64,000 nt of DNA from Salibaculum griseiflavum (GCF_003129565.1 NZ_QETF01000013.1:21105-85104); one strand, 5' to 3'. Positions 1-10,090 are shown, counted from the first letter of the stretch. Notes: generated by a model not told the origin, from the letters alone. Program-made: numbers and translations.

Positions 1-588
1 CGCGTTCTGCGAGAATGCCCGCCCTCGGCCTTTCGTGCCGAAAAGGCCATGCTGGCGCGCAAGGGGCTGCCCTGGCACCATCCGTCCAATCCGTTCTGGC
101 GGTATCTTGCCTTGCAACTGGCCTTCGTCCTTTTGGCGCTCTGGATCGGCGGGCTCTGGGGCTTGTTCCTGTTCCTGACGCAGGCCTTCTGGGCCGTCTT
201 CCAACTGGAACTGGTCAACTACGTGGAACACTACGGGCTGACGCGGAAACACCTGGGCGACGGCAAATACGACCATGTTCAGCCACGTCACAGCTGGAAC
301 GCCGCGCACAAGGCATCGAACTGGCTTCTGATCAACCTGCAACGCCACTCCGATCACCATTACAAGCCCGACCGGCGCTTTCCGCTGCTTCAGAACTACG
401 AAGAGGACGAGGCGCCGCAATTGCCCTATGGCTATCCTGTGATGACCGTCGCAGCGGTGATCCCGCCGCTTTGGCGCAAGATCATGAATCCGCGGGTCAA
501 GGCCTGGCGCCGGCAATACTATCCCGAGATCGACGACTGGACCCCTTACAGGCTCGGCACCACTCCGATGCCGCGCGGCGCCAGTTGA
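1..588 (+). CDS. alkB: Alkane 1-monooxygenase, C-terminal part (5' truncated by window edge)
   Basis: The frame is open from base 1, so the gene starts upstream of the window. The visible part is about 195 residues. It has a hydrophobic pair of segments, then the histidine clusters of membrane diiron hydroxylases: NYVEHYGL, and NLQRHSDHHYKP further on. AlkB enzymes hydroxylate terminal carbons of medium-chain alkanes with electrons from rubredoxin; the protein sits in the inner membrane. The first His box lies outside the window. It ends convergently with galE, leaving 9 bases between the two stop codons. The family is clear; the alkane substrate is inferred from the family only. Confidence 0.88.
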   Translation, partial: RVLRECPPSAFRAEKAMLARKGLPWHHPSNPFWRYLALQLAFVLLALWIGGLWGLFLFLTQAFWAVFQLELVNYVEHYGLTRKHLGDGKYDHVQPRHSWNAAHKASNWLLINLQRHSDHHYKPDRRFPLLQNYEEDEAPQLPYGYPVMTVAAVIPPLWRKIMNPRVKAWRRQYYPEIDDWTPYRLGTTPMPRGAS

Positions 589-597
589 CCAATTCGG

Positions 598-1617
598 TCA
601 GGGCTTGAGATCGTTGGACAATTGCCCGCTGACCCAGGCCCAACTGGACCGGCACATGTCTTCCAGGCTGCGCTTGGCCTCGAAGCCCAGCACGTCGCGC
701 GCCTTTTCGGGTCGCGCCGTCAGAACCGCCACGTCACCGTCCCGACGACCAACGATGTCATAGGGCAGATCCCGGCCACAGGCTTCGGAATAGGCGCGGA
801 TCACGTCGAGCACGGACGAGCCCTTGCCGGTTCCAAGGTTCACCGCATGGCTTTCGCCGGTCTCGATCAGGGCGGCGATGGACAGAACGTGGCCATCTGC
901 CAGGTCCTCGACATGGATGTAGTCCCGCACGCCAGTACCATCGGGCGTATCGTAATCATCTCCGAAGACGCGCAACCTGGGCAAATCGCCCGTCGCCACC
1001 TTGGCGATATAGGGCATCAGGTTGTTTGGAAGGTCCGCCGGGTCTTCGCCGATCAGGGCTGATTTATGCGCGCCGACAGGATTGAAGTAGCGCAAAACAC
1101 CCACGGCCCATCGCGGATCGGCGGCCACCACCTGTTCCAGCGTCAATTCACCGGTGATCTTGGTATAGGCATAGGGGGACGTGTAGGTGCGCGGGTGATC
1201 CTCGGGGATGGGCTGGATATCGGTTTCGCCATAAACCGTCGCCGACGACGAGAACACGATGCGCCGGACCCCCGCCGCATCCATCGCGGACAAGAGGGTC
1301 AACAACCCGCCCACATTGGTATGGATGTAGTCCAAGGGCCTCTGCGTGCTTTCCCCCACGGCCTTGAGTGCCGCGAAATGCACAACGCCGTCGATCCGGT
1401 GCTCGGCAAACACCCGATCCAGCAGCGCGCGGTCCAGCACATCACCGCGATAGACGGTCACCGGCTGCCCCGTGATCCGTTCCAAACGGGCCGGAACATC
1501 GGCCTTGGCATTCGAGAAGTTGTCCAGAATCACGACGTCATACCCGGCCTCCACAAGGCCTACATAGGTATGAGACCCGATATAGCCCGCACCACCGGTC
1601 AGCAGAATTTTCGCCAT
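598..1617 (-). CDS. galE: UDP-glucose 4-epimerase
   Basis: This is a 339-residue short-chain dehydrogenase-type epimerase that interconverts UDP-glucose and UDP-galactose in the cytoplasm. The NAD-binding motif TGGAGYIGSH is at residues 7-16 and the catalytic YxxxK (YAYTK) lies near residue 150. Length matches the usual 335-345. I chose the ATG giving MAKILLTGG because family members begin there; an ATG four codons upstream (1629) is possible but has no better ribosome binding site. It is the last gene of a minus-strand run with the GT39 and GT2-GtrA genes, with 14 bases between the GT39 stop and this start. It probably supplies UDP-galactose for their glycan. Confidence 0.95.
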   Translation of the reverse strand: MAKILLTGGAGYIGSHTYVGLVEAGYDVVILDNFSNAKADVPARLERITGQPVTVYRGDVLDRALLDRVFAEHRIDGVVHFAALKAVGESTQRPLDYIHTNVGGLLTLLSAMDAAGVRRIVFSSSATVYGETDIQPIPEDHPRTYTSPYAYTKITGELTLEQVVAADPRWAVGVLRYFNPVGAHKSALIGEDPADLPNNLMPYIAKVATGDLPRLRVFGDDYDTPDGTGVRDYIHVEDLADGHVLSIAALIETGESHAVNLGTGKGSSVLDVIRAYSEACGRDLPYDIVGRRDGDVAVLTARPEKARDVLGFEAKRSLEDMCRSSWAWVSGQLSNDLKP

Positions 1618-1631
1618 GTCCGGACCCATCT

Positions 1632-3140
1632 TTAGAACTCGTCCCCTTCTTGTGCGGACAGCCGCACCGGATCAAGCGAAAGCGCAACGACCGGCAATGC
1701 GAAATAGGGACGTGATCCGCGTTCAACGGTGACGATGCCCAGAAGCCGCGCCCCGGGATCGTGCTGGCGCGCCGTTTCCAGCAGGTCAAGGGCAAGCCCC
1801 TCGGCTTCGGTCAGGCGCGTGATCCCGATCAGCCGGGCGGCGCCTCCCATGGACTGGCCGGGCATGAAGGCAAAGTGATGCGCGCGGCCGTCAATCACGC
1901 GCATGGGGTGTTCTCGCCCAAGGGCGGCCGCGATGTGCCCGGCCTCGGTCCAGCCCGTCGCCGCGAGCAGGTCGGCCCCGTTCAGGTGCCCGCTGGCCGC
2001 CATCGCGGCCCTTGTCTCTGCCATGGGGATCAGCGGCACGGAATTGTCCCATTCGGGCAGCGGGTCACTGGCGGCCGTCAGAAAGCCGGTCTGCACATGC
2101 AGCGCGATGCCCGCCAAAAGCAGATGAATGGGCACGGCAATGCCGATCAGCCACCGGCCCGCGGCCGTGCCCGCGCCTTGCGCGAGCCATACCCCCATCA
2201 GCGGCAACAGGACCATCCAGCCGGGCATCGACCAATGCGGCAGCGTCCCGCCGCTGAACAGGTAGATCGCGTTGAACATCACGATCGGTCCCAGGGCGAT
2301 CAGGATCAGCAGGCGCACCACCGGATCGCGCCACAGGTCGCGCGACATCAGGCGCCCGACGCCCCAGACAAGGATCACCGGCAGTAGGTAAAGCGCCTGA
2401 GCCAGCACCATCAGCGCGAAATTGGCGGGATTCACACCGCCCCCGGCCCGCCCGCCGTGAAACGCGAACGACGCCCATCCATTGCCGATATTCCACAGCA
2501 GGACCGGCAGCAGGCCGAGCATCGCCAGACCAACGGCCAGCCAGAAACCCGGCCGTGCCAGCCAGCCCCAGGCGCTGCGGGTCACGGCGATCCAGATCAG
2601 AAGGCTGATCGGCAACAATCCCGCCTGGTATTTCGAGGCCAAAGCCACGGCCAGGCACAGCCCGCCGAACACCCAAAGCCAAAACCGGTCGGTTTCCCCC
2701 TGCGCCAATCGGATCAGCGCATAAAGCGCCCCGGTCATCCCCGCATAGAGCGGCGCGTCCGGCAGGATCATCACGCCCGACAGGGCCATGAAGGGCGCCA
2801 GCGCCGCCAGCAGCGCGGTCCAAAGCCCGGCCTTCTCACCGCCCAATCGCCGGCCGCTCAGGTAAAGAAACCAGACAGCAAGCGTGCCAAGGGCAAGGTT
2901 CGGGATGCGATAGCCCAACGGACCGGCGGCGCCCAGAACATCCTCGGCCAGGGCTGGCGCCCAGAAGCCCAGCGGCGGATGGTCATAGAAGCTGATGGAA
3001 TAGCTCCGCCCGACGGCCAGCGCATAGGCCTCATCCGTGCCAAGTGGCAGGACGGCGGCGAAGAACACCCGCCACAGCAGCGACAGCGCAAGGATCCAAA
3101 GGATCGGGGCGATCCCCAATGGTCCGCGCGCCGCCGCCAT
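1632..3140 (-). CDS. GT39-family membrane glycosyltransferase (ArnT/PMT-like)
   Basis: 502 residues with about ten hydrophobic segments. The N-terminal periplasmic loop after the first membrane segment has GTDEAYALA followed by DHPPLGFW, the acidic and proline-rich signature of the PMT_2/GT39 fold. Such enzymes transfer a sugar from a polyprenyl-phosphate carrier to a lipid, glycan or protein on the periplasmic side. The gene begins 3 bases after the stop of a GT2-GtrA gene that would make polyprenyl-phosphate sugars, so donor synthesis and transfer are coupled in one operon with galE. Acceptor and sugar cannot be read from the sequence. Confidence 0.85.
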   Translation of the reverse strand: MAAARGPLGIAPILWILALSLLWRVFFAAVLPLGTDEAYALAVGRSYSISFYDHPPLGFWAPALAEDVLGAAGPLGYRIPNLALGTLAVWFLYLSGRRLGGEKAGLWTALLAALAPFMALSGVMILPDAPLYAGMTGALYALIRLAQGETDRFWLWVFGGLCLAVALASKYQAGLLPISLLIWIAVTRSAWGWLARPGFWLAVGLAMLGLLPVLLWNIGNGWASFAFHGGRAGGGVNPANFALMVLAQALYLLPVILVWGVGRLMSRDLWRDPVVRLLILIALGPIVMFNAIYLFSGGTLPHWSMPGWMVLLPLMGVWLAQGAGTAAGRWLIGIAVPIHLLLAGIALHVQTGFLTAASDPLPEWDNSVPLIPMAETRAAMAASGHLNGADLLAATGWTEAGHIAAALGREHPMRVIDGRAHHFAFMPGQSMGGAARLIGITRLTEAEGLALDLLETARQHDPGARLLGIVTVERGSRPYFALPVVALSLDPVRLSAQEGDEF

Positions 3141-3143
3141 CGT

Positions 3144-4253
3144 CTAGCGCATCCGCCAGGTCACCAGCGCGCTGGCCACGAAGTTCCACAAGGCCCCCAC
3201 GACGGCACCCGCGAAACTGGCCACGGCCCAGTTCGGCCAGGTCTCATACAGCAGTTCGGCCACGCCGACATTCGCAAGCGCACCGATGAAACAGACCGCG
3301 TAGAAGGACAGCAGCCCACGAAACCAGGCCAGCCCCCGCAACATCCGGTCACGATAGGTCAGGATGTTGTTGAGCGCGAAATTAGAGGTCATGGCGACCC
3401 AGACGCCAAAGCTCTGGGCGATGTAGAAGGGAAACCCGGTTGCCCACAGGGCGAAGCGGACCGCGACCAATTGCACGGCGACGCCACTCAAGCCGACCAT
3501 CAGGAACAGGATCAGGCGGATCGGGAAAATCCCGCCGGTCAGGCGCGACAGGATCAGCCCGAGGAATTCCAGGGTGATCGCCGTATCCATCTTGCTTTCG
3601 CCATGCTGGCGCGTGCGGAACTCATAGCCGACCTCGGCCACATTCCAGCGCCCGCGCGAGGCCGCCAGCATGTCGGCCAGAATCTTGAAACCCTGGGTCT
3701 GTAGGTCTGTGACGACCTCGTTGAACCGTTCGCGGCGGATCATGAAAAAGCCTGACATCGGGTCGCTGGCGCTGATTTTCAGAAGCCGCCGGGCCAGTTT
3801 CGTGGCCAGGTCGCTGCCCCATTCGCGCAGCGCGGACAGCCCACCGCTGGCCGAACCGCCCTCGACATGGCGCGAGCCGATGACCAGATCGACCTCGGAC
3901 CTGTCGCGCAGAACGGCAAACATGTCGGCCAGCTTGGTCTCGTCATGCTGCAAATCGCCATCCATGACGGCAACCACCGGGCTGACCGAAGACAGGATAC
4001 CCTCGATACAGGCACCGGCCAGCCCGCGCCGCCCGACCCGGTGCAACAGGCGCACGTCGCCGCGTTCGCGCGCCAGCGCCCGGACCTCTTTCGCGGTGCC
4101 GTCGGGGCTGTCGTCATCGACAAAGAGAACATTCCACCGAATGCCTGCCAGTGCCTTGTCCAGCAGATCCACCAGCGGCCGCACGTTGTCACGTTCATTG
4201 TAGCAGGGGACCACGACCGTCAGGTCAGGCAATGCGTTCGGGTTTTGCTGCAT
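3144..4253 (-). CDS. GT2 glycosyltransferase fused to GtrA-like membrane domain
   Basis: 369 residues. The N-terminal 220 form a DPM1-type GT2 domain: VVVPCYNERDN near residue 12, DDDSPDGT near 46, and VMDGDLQHD near 95 carrying the DxD-like metal site. The C-terminal 130 residues have four membrane segments typical of GtrA. The family moves a nucleotide-sugar residue onto polyprenyl phosphate, and the GtrA part is thought to help move the product across the membrane. It is first in the operon ahead of the GT39 enzyme and galE. The specific sugar is unknown. Confidence 0.9.
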   Translation of the reverse strand: MQQNPNALPDLTVVVPCYNERDNVRPLVDLLDKALAGIRWNVLFVDDDSPDGTAKEVRALARERGDVRLLHRVGRRGLAGACIEGILSSVSPVVAVMDGDLQHDETKLADMFAVLRDRSEVDLVIGSRHVEGGSASGGLSALREWGSDLATKLARRLLKISASDPMSGFFMIRRERFNEVVTDLQTQGFKILADMLAASRGRWNVAEVGYEFRTRQHGESKMDTAITLEFLGLILSRLTGGIFPIRLILFLMVGLSGVAVQLVAVRFALWATGFPFYIAQSFGVWVAMTSNFALNNILTYRDRMLRGLAWFRGLLSFYAVCFIGALANVGVAELLYETWPNWAVASFAGAVVGALWNFVASALVTWRMR

Positions 4254-4328
4254 CGGCTCGTTTCTCGTGGTCTGTCGATCATGTCCCTAAACAGCCCCCC
4301 GCACGAATGCAATGTTTGGGCCGGATGC

Positions 4329-4361
4329 AAAAAGCCCCGCCGAACCCGAGGGACGGCGGGG
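4329..4361 (-). terminator. Rho-independent terminator of ccrM
   Basis: An 8-bp perfect GC stem (CCCCGCCG at 4335-4342 with CGGCGGGG at 4354-4361) has an 11-base loop. Read on the minus strand it is followed by a run of five T. It lies 48 bases past the ccrM stop and before the GT2-GtrA start, so it separates the two minus-strand units. Confidence 0.85.
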
Positions 4362-4408
4362 AAGTCGTGCCGTGGTCTGGCCACAGGCACAGGCGGTATC
4401 TCTTGGGG

Positions 4409-5560
<1,152 letters not shown>

Positions 5561-5610
5561 CTAAAGATGAGTCAGAGGCGATTCGCTGTCAAAAGTATTT
5601 TTGAATCAAG
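5561..5610 (-). promoter_or_regulatory. ccrM promoter with three GANTC methylation sites
   Basis: On the minus strand TTGACA (plus 5587-5592) is followed after exactly 17 bases by CATCTT (plus 5564-5569), a sigma-70-like pair. GANTC occurs at 5569-5573 (touching the -10), 5580-5584 (in the spacer) and 5603-5607 (just upstream, overlapping the rnhB stop). The methylase's own target is therefore built into its promoter, as known for Caulobacter ccrM. The -10 match is weak (3 of 6). Confidence 0.65.
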
Positions 5611-6238
5611 GGGTTACGTTTTTATCTTGATACAAGATATTGTGGACCGGTTTGAAGGACCGTCTATGGTGTGGGGTCACACCGATATTTCGAAGGGCCT
5701 CCATATGGCTTTTGGACCCGTAGCCGGCGTTCGTCTCCCAGCCGTAGCCGGGATGCTGTTGCGCCAAATCCACCATGATCGCATCGCGACACACTTTTGC
5801 CACAATTGACGCCGCCGAAATCGACAGCGACCGGGCATCGCCCTTGATGATACATTCGGCCGGACACGTCAGCTCGCGGGGGATCATGTTGCCGTCGATC
5901 AACGCATGATCGACCCCGCTCAGCCCAGCCAGGGCGCGTTCCATCGCCAGATGCGCAGCACGCAGGATGTTCAGCTTGTCGATCTCTTCGACGGTGCAAT
6001 GTGCGATGCTGACCTCGGCGTTTGCATGGATCTCGGCAGCAAGCTGGACCCGTCGCCGGGCGGTCAGCTTCTTGCTGTCCTGCAAACCATTGGGAATCCG
6101 GTCTGGGTCCAAGATCACTGCCGCCGCCGTCACAGGCCCTGCCAGTGGGCCGCGTCCGACTTCGTCGACGCCGGCGATACGCCGTGCGCCGGCCTGCCGG
6201 GCGGCATCCTCGAAATGGAAATCCGGGGCATCAACCAT
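5606..6238 (-). CDS. rnhB: Ribonuclease HII
   Basis: 210 residues. It removes RNA from RNA-DNA hybrids, including single ribonucleotides. The motif GVDEVGRGPLAGP near residue 28 provides the first Asp-Glu pair, ALIDGN near 110 the next Asp, and SIVAKVCRD near 145 the last. The chosen start gives MVDAPDF; an ATG 12 codons upstream (6274) is also open. It ends 87 bases before ccrM and its last codons overlap a GANTC site of the ccrM promoter. Nothing unusual in the active site. Confidence 0.94.
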   Translation of the reverse strand: MVDAPDFHFEDAARQAGARRIAGVDEVGRGPLAGPVTAAAVILDPDRIPNGLQDSKKLTARRRVQLAAEIHANAEVSIAHCTVEEIDKLNILRAAHLAMERALAGLSGVDHALIDGNMIPRELTCPAECIIKGDARSLSISAASIVAKVCRDAIMVDLAQQHPGYGWETNAGYGSKSHMEALRNIGVTPHHRRSFKPVHNILYQDKNVTP

Positions 6239-6336
6239 GGCAGGCCTCCAAGCAGGTCGCACCGGAAATGGCAAGGGGCCGGTTGCCCGACCCCACGCCG
6301 CACAGGCCGAATGGCCCGTGCCCTGCTCGATGCAGA

Positions 6337-6750
6337 TCAGTTGGGCAGACGCTCCAGCCGGAACCCGGCATGGCGCAGGCAGCGCGGCACGTAGCCATGG
6401 CGCATGTGGCGCGGCCCCCGCACCGAAATCTCACATCGCGCGGGCAGCCGGTTCACGTGGTCATAGTGACGGCGCAGGCAGCGTTCACCGAACATCCGCA
6501 CATCGCCCCGGCGGGTGGACACGCTGGTCAAGCAGCGCGCCGGAAGCTCTCGCCACCTGTTGTCACGCCGGTCGCGACGGGCATCGCTCTTGTCGTCATT
6601 GTTCTGGGCGATCGCGGCCCCGAGAAGAAACAGGCTCAGCAAGCCGATCACCTTCTCCTCATCGGACAGGGTTGCATGGGCCGGTGTCGCCGTTACGGTG
6701 CCCAGTCCAAGGCTCAGGGCCAGCAGACCGGCGGTCAGGGTCTTCATCAT
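6337..6750 (-). CDS. Small exported protein with duplicated Arg/Cys-rich repeat
   Basis: 137 residues. The N-terminal 27 look like a Sec signal peptide ending ATPAHA, followed by a second hydrophobic stretch around residues 35-48, then a very basic tail. The tail is a tandem duplication: LPARCLTSVSTRRGDVRMFG followed by RCLRR, then LPARCEISVRGPRHMRHGYV and RCLRHAG. Each unit has two cysteines. RcnB-like exported proteins share the general layout, but I do not recognise a firm family. It is divergent from the next gene (162 bases between starts). Confidence 0.7.
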   Translation of the reverse strand: MMKTLTAGLLALSLGLGTVTATPAHATLSDEEKVIGLLSLFLLGAAIAQNNDDKSDARRDRRDNRWRELPARCLTSVSTRRGDVRMFGERCLRRHYDHVNRLPARCEISVRGPRHMRHGYVPRCLRHAGFRLERLPN

Positions 6751-6911
6751 CGGTCAATCCTTTCGATTGCATCGGCGCGGGCCGACGGAATGACCCAAGG
6801 CTGACGATGTGTGTCGCCGTCGCTCAATAACGCGGGGATGCTATCGGTTGACGAACCGGGACCCGCGCGGAGATATTGAATAACACTGCGCCGAAAGGGC
6901 ATCGTCCGGGC

Positions 6912-7193
6912 ATGAAACGCGTTCTACCCCTCTTGCTTGCCAGCCTGCTGGCCGCCGGTCCCGCCGGGGCCGCCTGCTATGCCGACTACAAGGCCAAGCG
7001 CGACGATCCCCTGCGCCTGCATTATGGTGTCGCTGAAATCCGCGGCGACTGCACCGCGACCAATGCCGCGGATCAACTGGAGACACGCCTGTCCGACGAG
7101 GATTGGCAGCTGTTGAACATCGTGGGCGTCTTCGACGATGCCGGGTTAGAGGAAAGACGTGACAGTGCCGGAGAATTCTTCCTCCGCTATTGA
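6912..7193 (+). CDS. Small secreted hypothetical protein
   Basis: 93 residues from the ATG at 6912. The start is MKRVLPLLLASLLAAG with a cleavage-like AGA before ACYADYKAKR, a typical Sec signal peptide. The mature part is about 70 residues with two cysteines and no motif I recognise. An in-frame ATG 12 codons upstream would put a hydrophilic stretch before the signal, so I reject it. The 3' end overlaps the next gene by 35 bases, which suggests translational coupling. Confidence 0.65.
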   Translation: MKRVLPLLLASLLAAGPAGAACYADYKAKRDDPLRLHYGVAEIRGDCTATNAADQLETRLSDEDWQLLNIVGVFDDAGLEERRDSAGEFFLRY

Positions 7194-7869
7194 GGCACGG
7201 CAAACGGGCAACCGTGTCGTGCTGGCGGGCATCATCGCCATCGTGGTCATCCTTGCGGTGGCCGCGGCGGTCCTGTTTCTGAACCTGCCCGACGCGAACG
7301 CCTTCAACGCGCGGGTCGAACAGCTTTTCATCGAGAACGACGACCTGACGGGCCAGGCCGAGGTCAAGCTGCTTGAGATCCTGGCCCAGTCCGGCACGGC
7401 CTTTTCCGAGACCCTGGACAGCTACCGCTTCGTCATCTTTGTGCTGCTGGTTTTTGCGACCGCCCTACTGATCGCCGCCGTGGCCTTCCTGGTGATGCTG
7501 GTCGCGCTGAACCGCCGGATGAGCATGATCGAACGCCAGGGAATCGAGGTGAATTCCCTGCTGATCGCCCGCGACCAGAAGACGGTGATGCTGAACAATT
7601 TCGAATTCAAGCTGACCGATGCGGCGATCGAAACCCTGTCAGTGCTGGCAGAGGCCCGCATGGATGACGAGGTTCTGTCCGGGTCCGAGATCGAGGCGGT
7701 TATCTCCGGACGGAACGCCGCCGATTGCGACGAGGCCGCTGGCGCCACGCGGATCAAGCGCCTGCGCGACAGCCTGGGCAACCAGATGATCAGTGAATTG
7801 CTGGTCAAGAACATCGCCCGCAAAGGCTATATGCTGGCCATCGACAAGGACGTGATCCGCATGGTCTGA
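7159..7869 (+). CDS. Two-TM membrane protein with C-terminal OmpR-type winged helix
   Basis: 236 residues from a GTG at 7159; AGAGGAAAG just upstream is a good ribosome binding site and supports this start despite overlapping the preceding gene. Membrane segments lie near residues 20-42 and 90-115, flanking a roughly 45-residue extracytoplasmic loop. The last 90 residues resemble the DNA-binding domain of OmpR-type regulators: MLNNFEFKLT, then TRIKRLRDSLG and VKNIARKGYML, matching the recognition helix and the final wing. Both termini would be cytoplasmic. This suggests a membrane-bound transcription factor, reversed in order compared with ToxR. Targets unknown. Confidence 0.72.
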   Translation: MTVPENSSSAIEARQTGNRVVLAGIIAIVVILAVAAAVLFLNLPDANAFNARVEQLFIENDDLTGQAEVKLLEILAQSGTAFSETLDSYRFVIFVLLVFATALLIAAVAFLVMLVALNRRMSMIERQGIEVNSLLIARDQKTVMLNNFEFKLTDAAIETLSVLAEARMDDEVLSGSEIEAVISGRNAADCDEAAGATRIKRLRDSLGNQMISELLVKNIARKGYMLAIDKDVIRMV

Positions 7870-7875
7870 ACCAGC

Positions 7876-8217
7876 TCAGCGGTTCAGGAACCAGGGATCG
7901 ACCCGTCGCCAGAAATGCAAAAGGTCCGAGGCGCGGGCCGGCACCTTGCCCATGGATTGCACCGCATGCACATCGGCCGCAACGAGGGCCGCAAACTTGT
8001 AGGCACGCATCAGGACCACGGGCGGCGTGGTTTCGGAATCGACCATTTCCTCGATGGAGGCGGCAGCGTTGGTGAGGGCAAAGGCGATGGACAGGGCCGG
8101 TTCATTCGGCCAGCGCGTCGCCAAGAGCCGCACCAGACCGCCGATCCGGTCTTCATCGCCCTGTGTCAGCGTCTCGACCGAAAGGGCAATCATTCGATCG
8201 AGGGAAGCATCATTCAT
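7876..8217 (-). CDS. Conserved-type hypothetical protein
   Basis: 113 residues, mostly helical in composition, no signal peptide or membrane segment. It starts MNDASLDRMIALSVETL and ends FWRRVDPWFLNR. No catalytic motif is visible and I do not recognise a family. It is convergent with the winged-helix membrane protein (6 bases between stops). Codon use looks normal for the window, which is the main support that it is a real gene. Confidence 0.6.
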   Translation of the reverse strand: MNDASLDRMIALSVETLTQGDEDRIGGLVRLLATRWPNEPALSIAFALTNAAASIEEMVDSETTPPVVLMRAYKFAALVAADVHAVQSMGKVPARASDLLHFWRRVDPWFLNR

Positions 8218-8293
8218 AACCGCGTCTACTCAACACCACAGGCAAGATTCTTACTCTCTGCATGCCAAGGTGCAAGGCGGTCGAGACGTTCAT

Positions 8294-9511
8294 TCAGATA
8301 ATCGCGCTTTCGCCGAAGCGCTCGCCACGCAGTACACGGTCGAGGTGAAACGGGCCGAGATCAAGCGTTTGATACGCACCCGACGTGATCCATTCCGCCA
8401 GACCTCGCCCCATCGCCGGCGCCTGTTGAAGCCCGTGGCCTGAAAACCCGTTCATGTAGAGGAAGTTCGATACCTCGGGGTCCGGCCCTACGATCGCATT
8501 CTGGTCGAACGTGTTGAACGCGTAATGCCCGGCCCACTCGTTGATCACGCGGATCGCCTCGAATTGCGGGATCCGCGTTGCAATGGCAGGCCATGCGACG
8601 TCCATCCAGAAATCGGGGTCCATCTCGAAATCATCGGGATCTGCCGCCGGGTCATCGGCCAGGTGACCGCCGGCAAGATAGGTATCCGGCCCGTCCTGGC
8701 GCACGTGAACGCCCGAGGTGTCGATGGTCAGGGGCAACTCTCCGGACAAGGGCTGCTCGGCCTTGAACACCCAGGAAAAACGCTTGCGCGGCTCGACAGG
8801 GATATCGCGCCCGATCATGCCGGCGACACGCGCCGCGCGCGGCCCGGCCGCGTTGACCACGACACCGCAGGCGATGCGTTCACCGGATGACAGCTGCGCC
8901 GCCTCGACACGGGACCCTGACCGGTCTTTCTCGAGTCCGGCCACCTCGCCGGCGATGAACTCTGCCCCGTTGTCCTGCGCCTTGCGCCGGAACCATTCGA
9001 AGACAGCACCGCCATCCCAATAGCCTTCGTCGCGCGCGTTGTGGCTTCCGAGGATCACATCGTCGAGGGCATAGAACGGGTAGGCCTCGGCGATCTCGCC
9101 GGGGGTCAACAGGCGCGAGGGCACGCCGCACTCCTGCTGCACCGCATGGGCCCGGCGCAGCCGGTCCGCCCCCGCCTCGTCCCCGGCCAGGTACAGGTAA
9201 CCGAAGGACTGAATATGCTGGTCGGGCACCCGGTCATCCCCGCCCAAATGCGCCCGGAAATCGCGCAGGATTTCGGCGGTATATTGCGAGATGCGGATGT
9301 TCAGAGCGTTACCGAATTGCTGCCGGATGCAGGAATTGGTGTGCGCGGTAGAGCAGGCAGCGTAGCTCGGGTCGCGTTCCACCACGAGCACCGAACCGTC
9401 AAAATCCGGCGAGGTGGACAGGTGCCAGGCCAGCGACGATCCCATGATCGCGCCACCGATGATCACGACATCATAGGAGTCCTGCCCCGGATCTGTAGGA
9501 AATTTCGCCAT
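8294..9511 (-). CDS. FAD-dependent oxidoreductase, DAO/sarcosine oxidase-like
   Basis: 405 residues. The FAD-binding beta-alpha-beta motif VVIIGGAIMGSSLAWHL is near residue 14, followed by DxxYAACSTAHTN. A C-terminal stretch with NGFSGHGLQQAPAMGRGLAEW is typical of the DAO superfamily that oxidises glycine, sarcosine or other secondary amines. I chose the ATG giving MAKFPTD (9511); a longer frame to 9598 adds 29 residues without family support. It stands alone, divergent from aroQ, so the substrate cannot be inferred. Confidence 0.85.
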   Translation of the reverse strand: MAKFPTDPGQDSYDVVIIGGAIMGSSLAWHLSTSPDFDGSVLVVERDPSYAACSTAHTNSCIRQQFGNALNIRISQYTAEILRDFRAHLGGDDRVPDQHIQSFGYLYLAGDEAGADRLRRAHAVQQECGVPSRLLTPGEIAEAYPFYALDDVILGSHNARDEGYWDGGAVFEWFRRKAQDNGAEFIAGEVAGLEKDRSGSRVEAAQLSSGERIACGVVVNAAGPRAARVAGMIGRDIPVEPRKRFSWVFKAEQPLSGELPLTIDTSGVHVRQDGPDTYLAGGHLADDPAADPDDFEMDPDFWMDVAWPAIATRIPQFEAIRVINEWAGHYAFNTFDQNAIVGPDPEVSNFLYMNGFSGHGLQQAPAMGRGLAEWITSGAYQTLDLGPFHLDRVLRGERFGESAII

Positions 9512-9648
9512 ATTCTGCCTGTGTCTTGTCTGCCCGATCAGCATGGCGTGGCCGTGGTGCCGCCGTAAAGCGGTTTCCGCACTGACCGGCATGTTCAAGC
9601 CGCGCGGGCTTTGCTACGCATTATCAACGCAATGCGAAGGACGCGAAG

Positions 9649-10089
9649 ATGAGCAATCTGGTCTATATCCTGAACGGCCCAAACCTGAACCTGCTGGGCC
9701 GGCGAGAGCCCGAGATCTACGGCGCCGACACGCTGGAGGATGTCGCCGGCCGTTGCACGGAAGTGGCCAAAACAGAGGGGCTTACGGTCGAGCAGCGGCA
9801 ATCCAATCACGAAGGACAGCTGATCGACTGGATCCACGACGCGCGCGACAAGGCGGCGGGGATCATCATCAACCCAGGCGCCTACACACACACCTCGATC
9901 GCGATCCTCGACGCTCTGAGCGCTTTCGGCGGGCCGGTCATCGAGCTGCATATCAGCCAGGTTCATCGACGGGAACGGTTCCGCCACCATTCCTATGTCA
10001 GCCGCCGCGCCGACGTTGTCATAGCCGGCTGCGGCGTGCATGGCTACGAACTGGCCGTCCTTCACATGGCGAAACTGCTGCAAGGGTGA
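9649..10089 (+). CDS. aroQ: Type II 3-dehydroquinate dehydratase
   Basis: 146 residues, the usual size for the dodecameric type II enzyme of the shikimate pathway. The N-terminal [19 protein letters not shown] carries the catalytic Tyr in [28 protein letters not shown] and the catalytic His region [11 protein letters not shown] follow, with FRHHSY and a GY near the end. Converts 3-dehydroquinate to 3-dehydroshikimate in the cytoplasm. It ends one base before the 3' end of the convergent tRNA-Arg. Confidence 0.96.
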   Translation: MSNLVYILNGPNLNLLGRREPEIYGADTLEDVAGRCTEVAKTEGLTVEQRQSNHEGQLIDWIHDARDKAAGIIINPGAYTHTSIAILDALSAFGGPVIELHISQVHRRERFRHHSYVSRRADVVIAGCGVHGYELAVLHMAKLLQG

Positions 10090-10090
10090 T

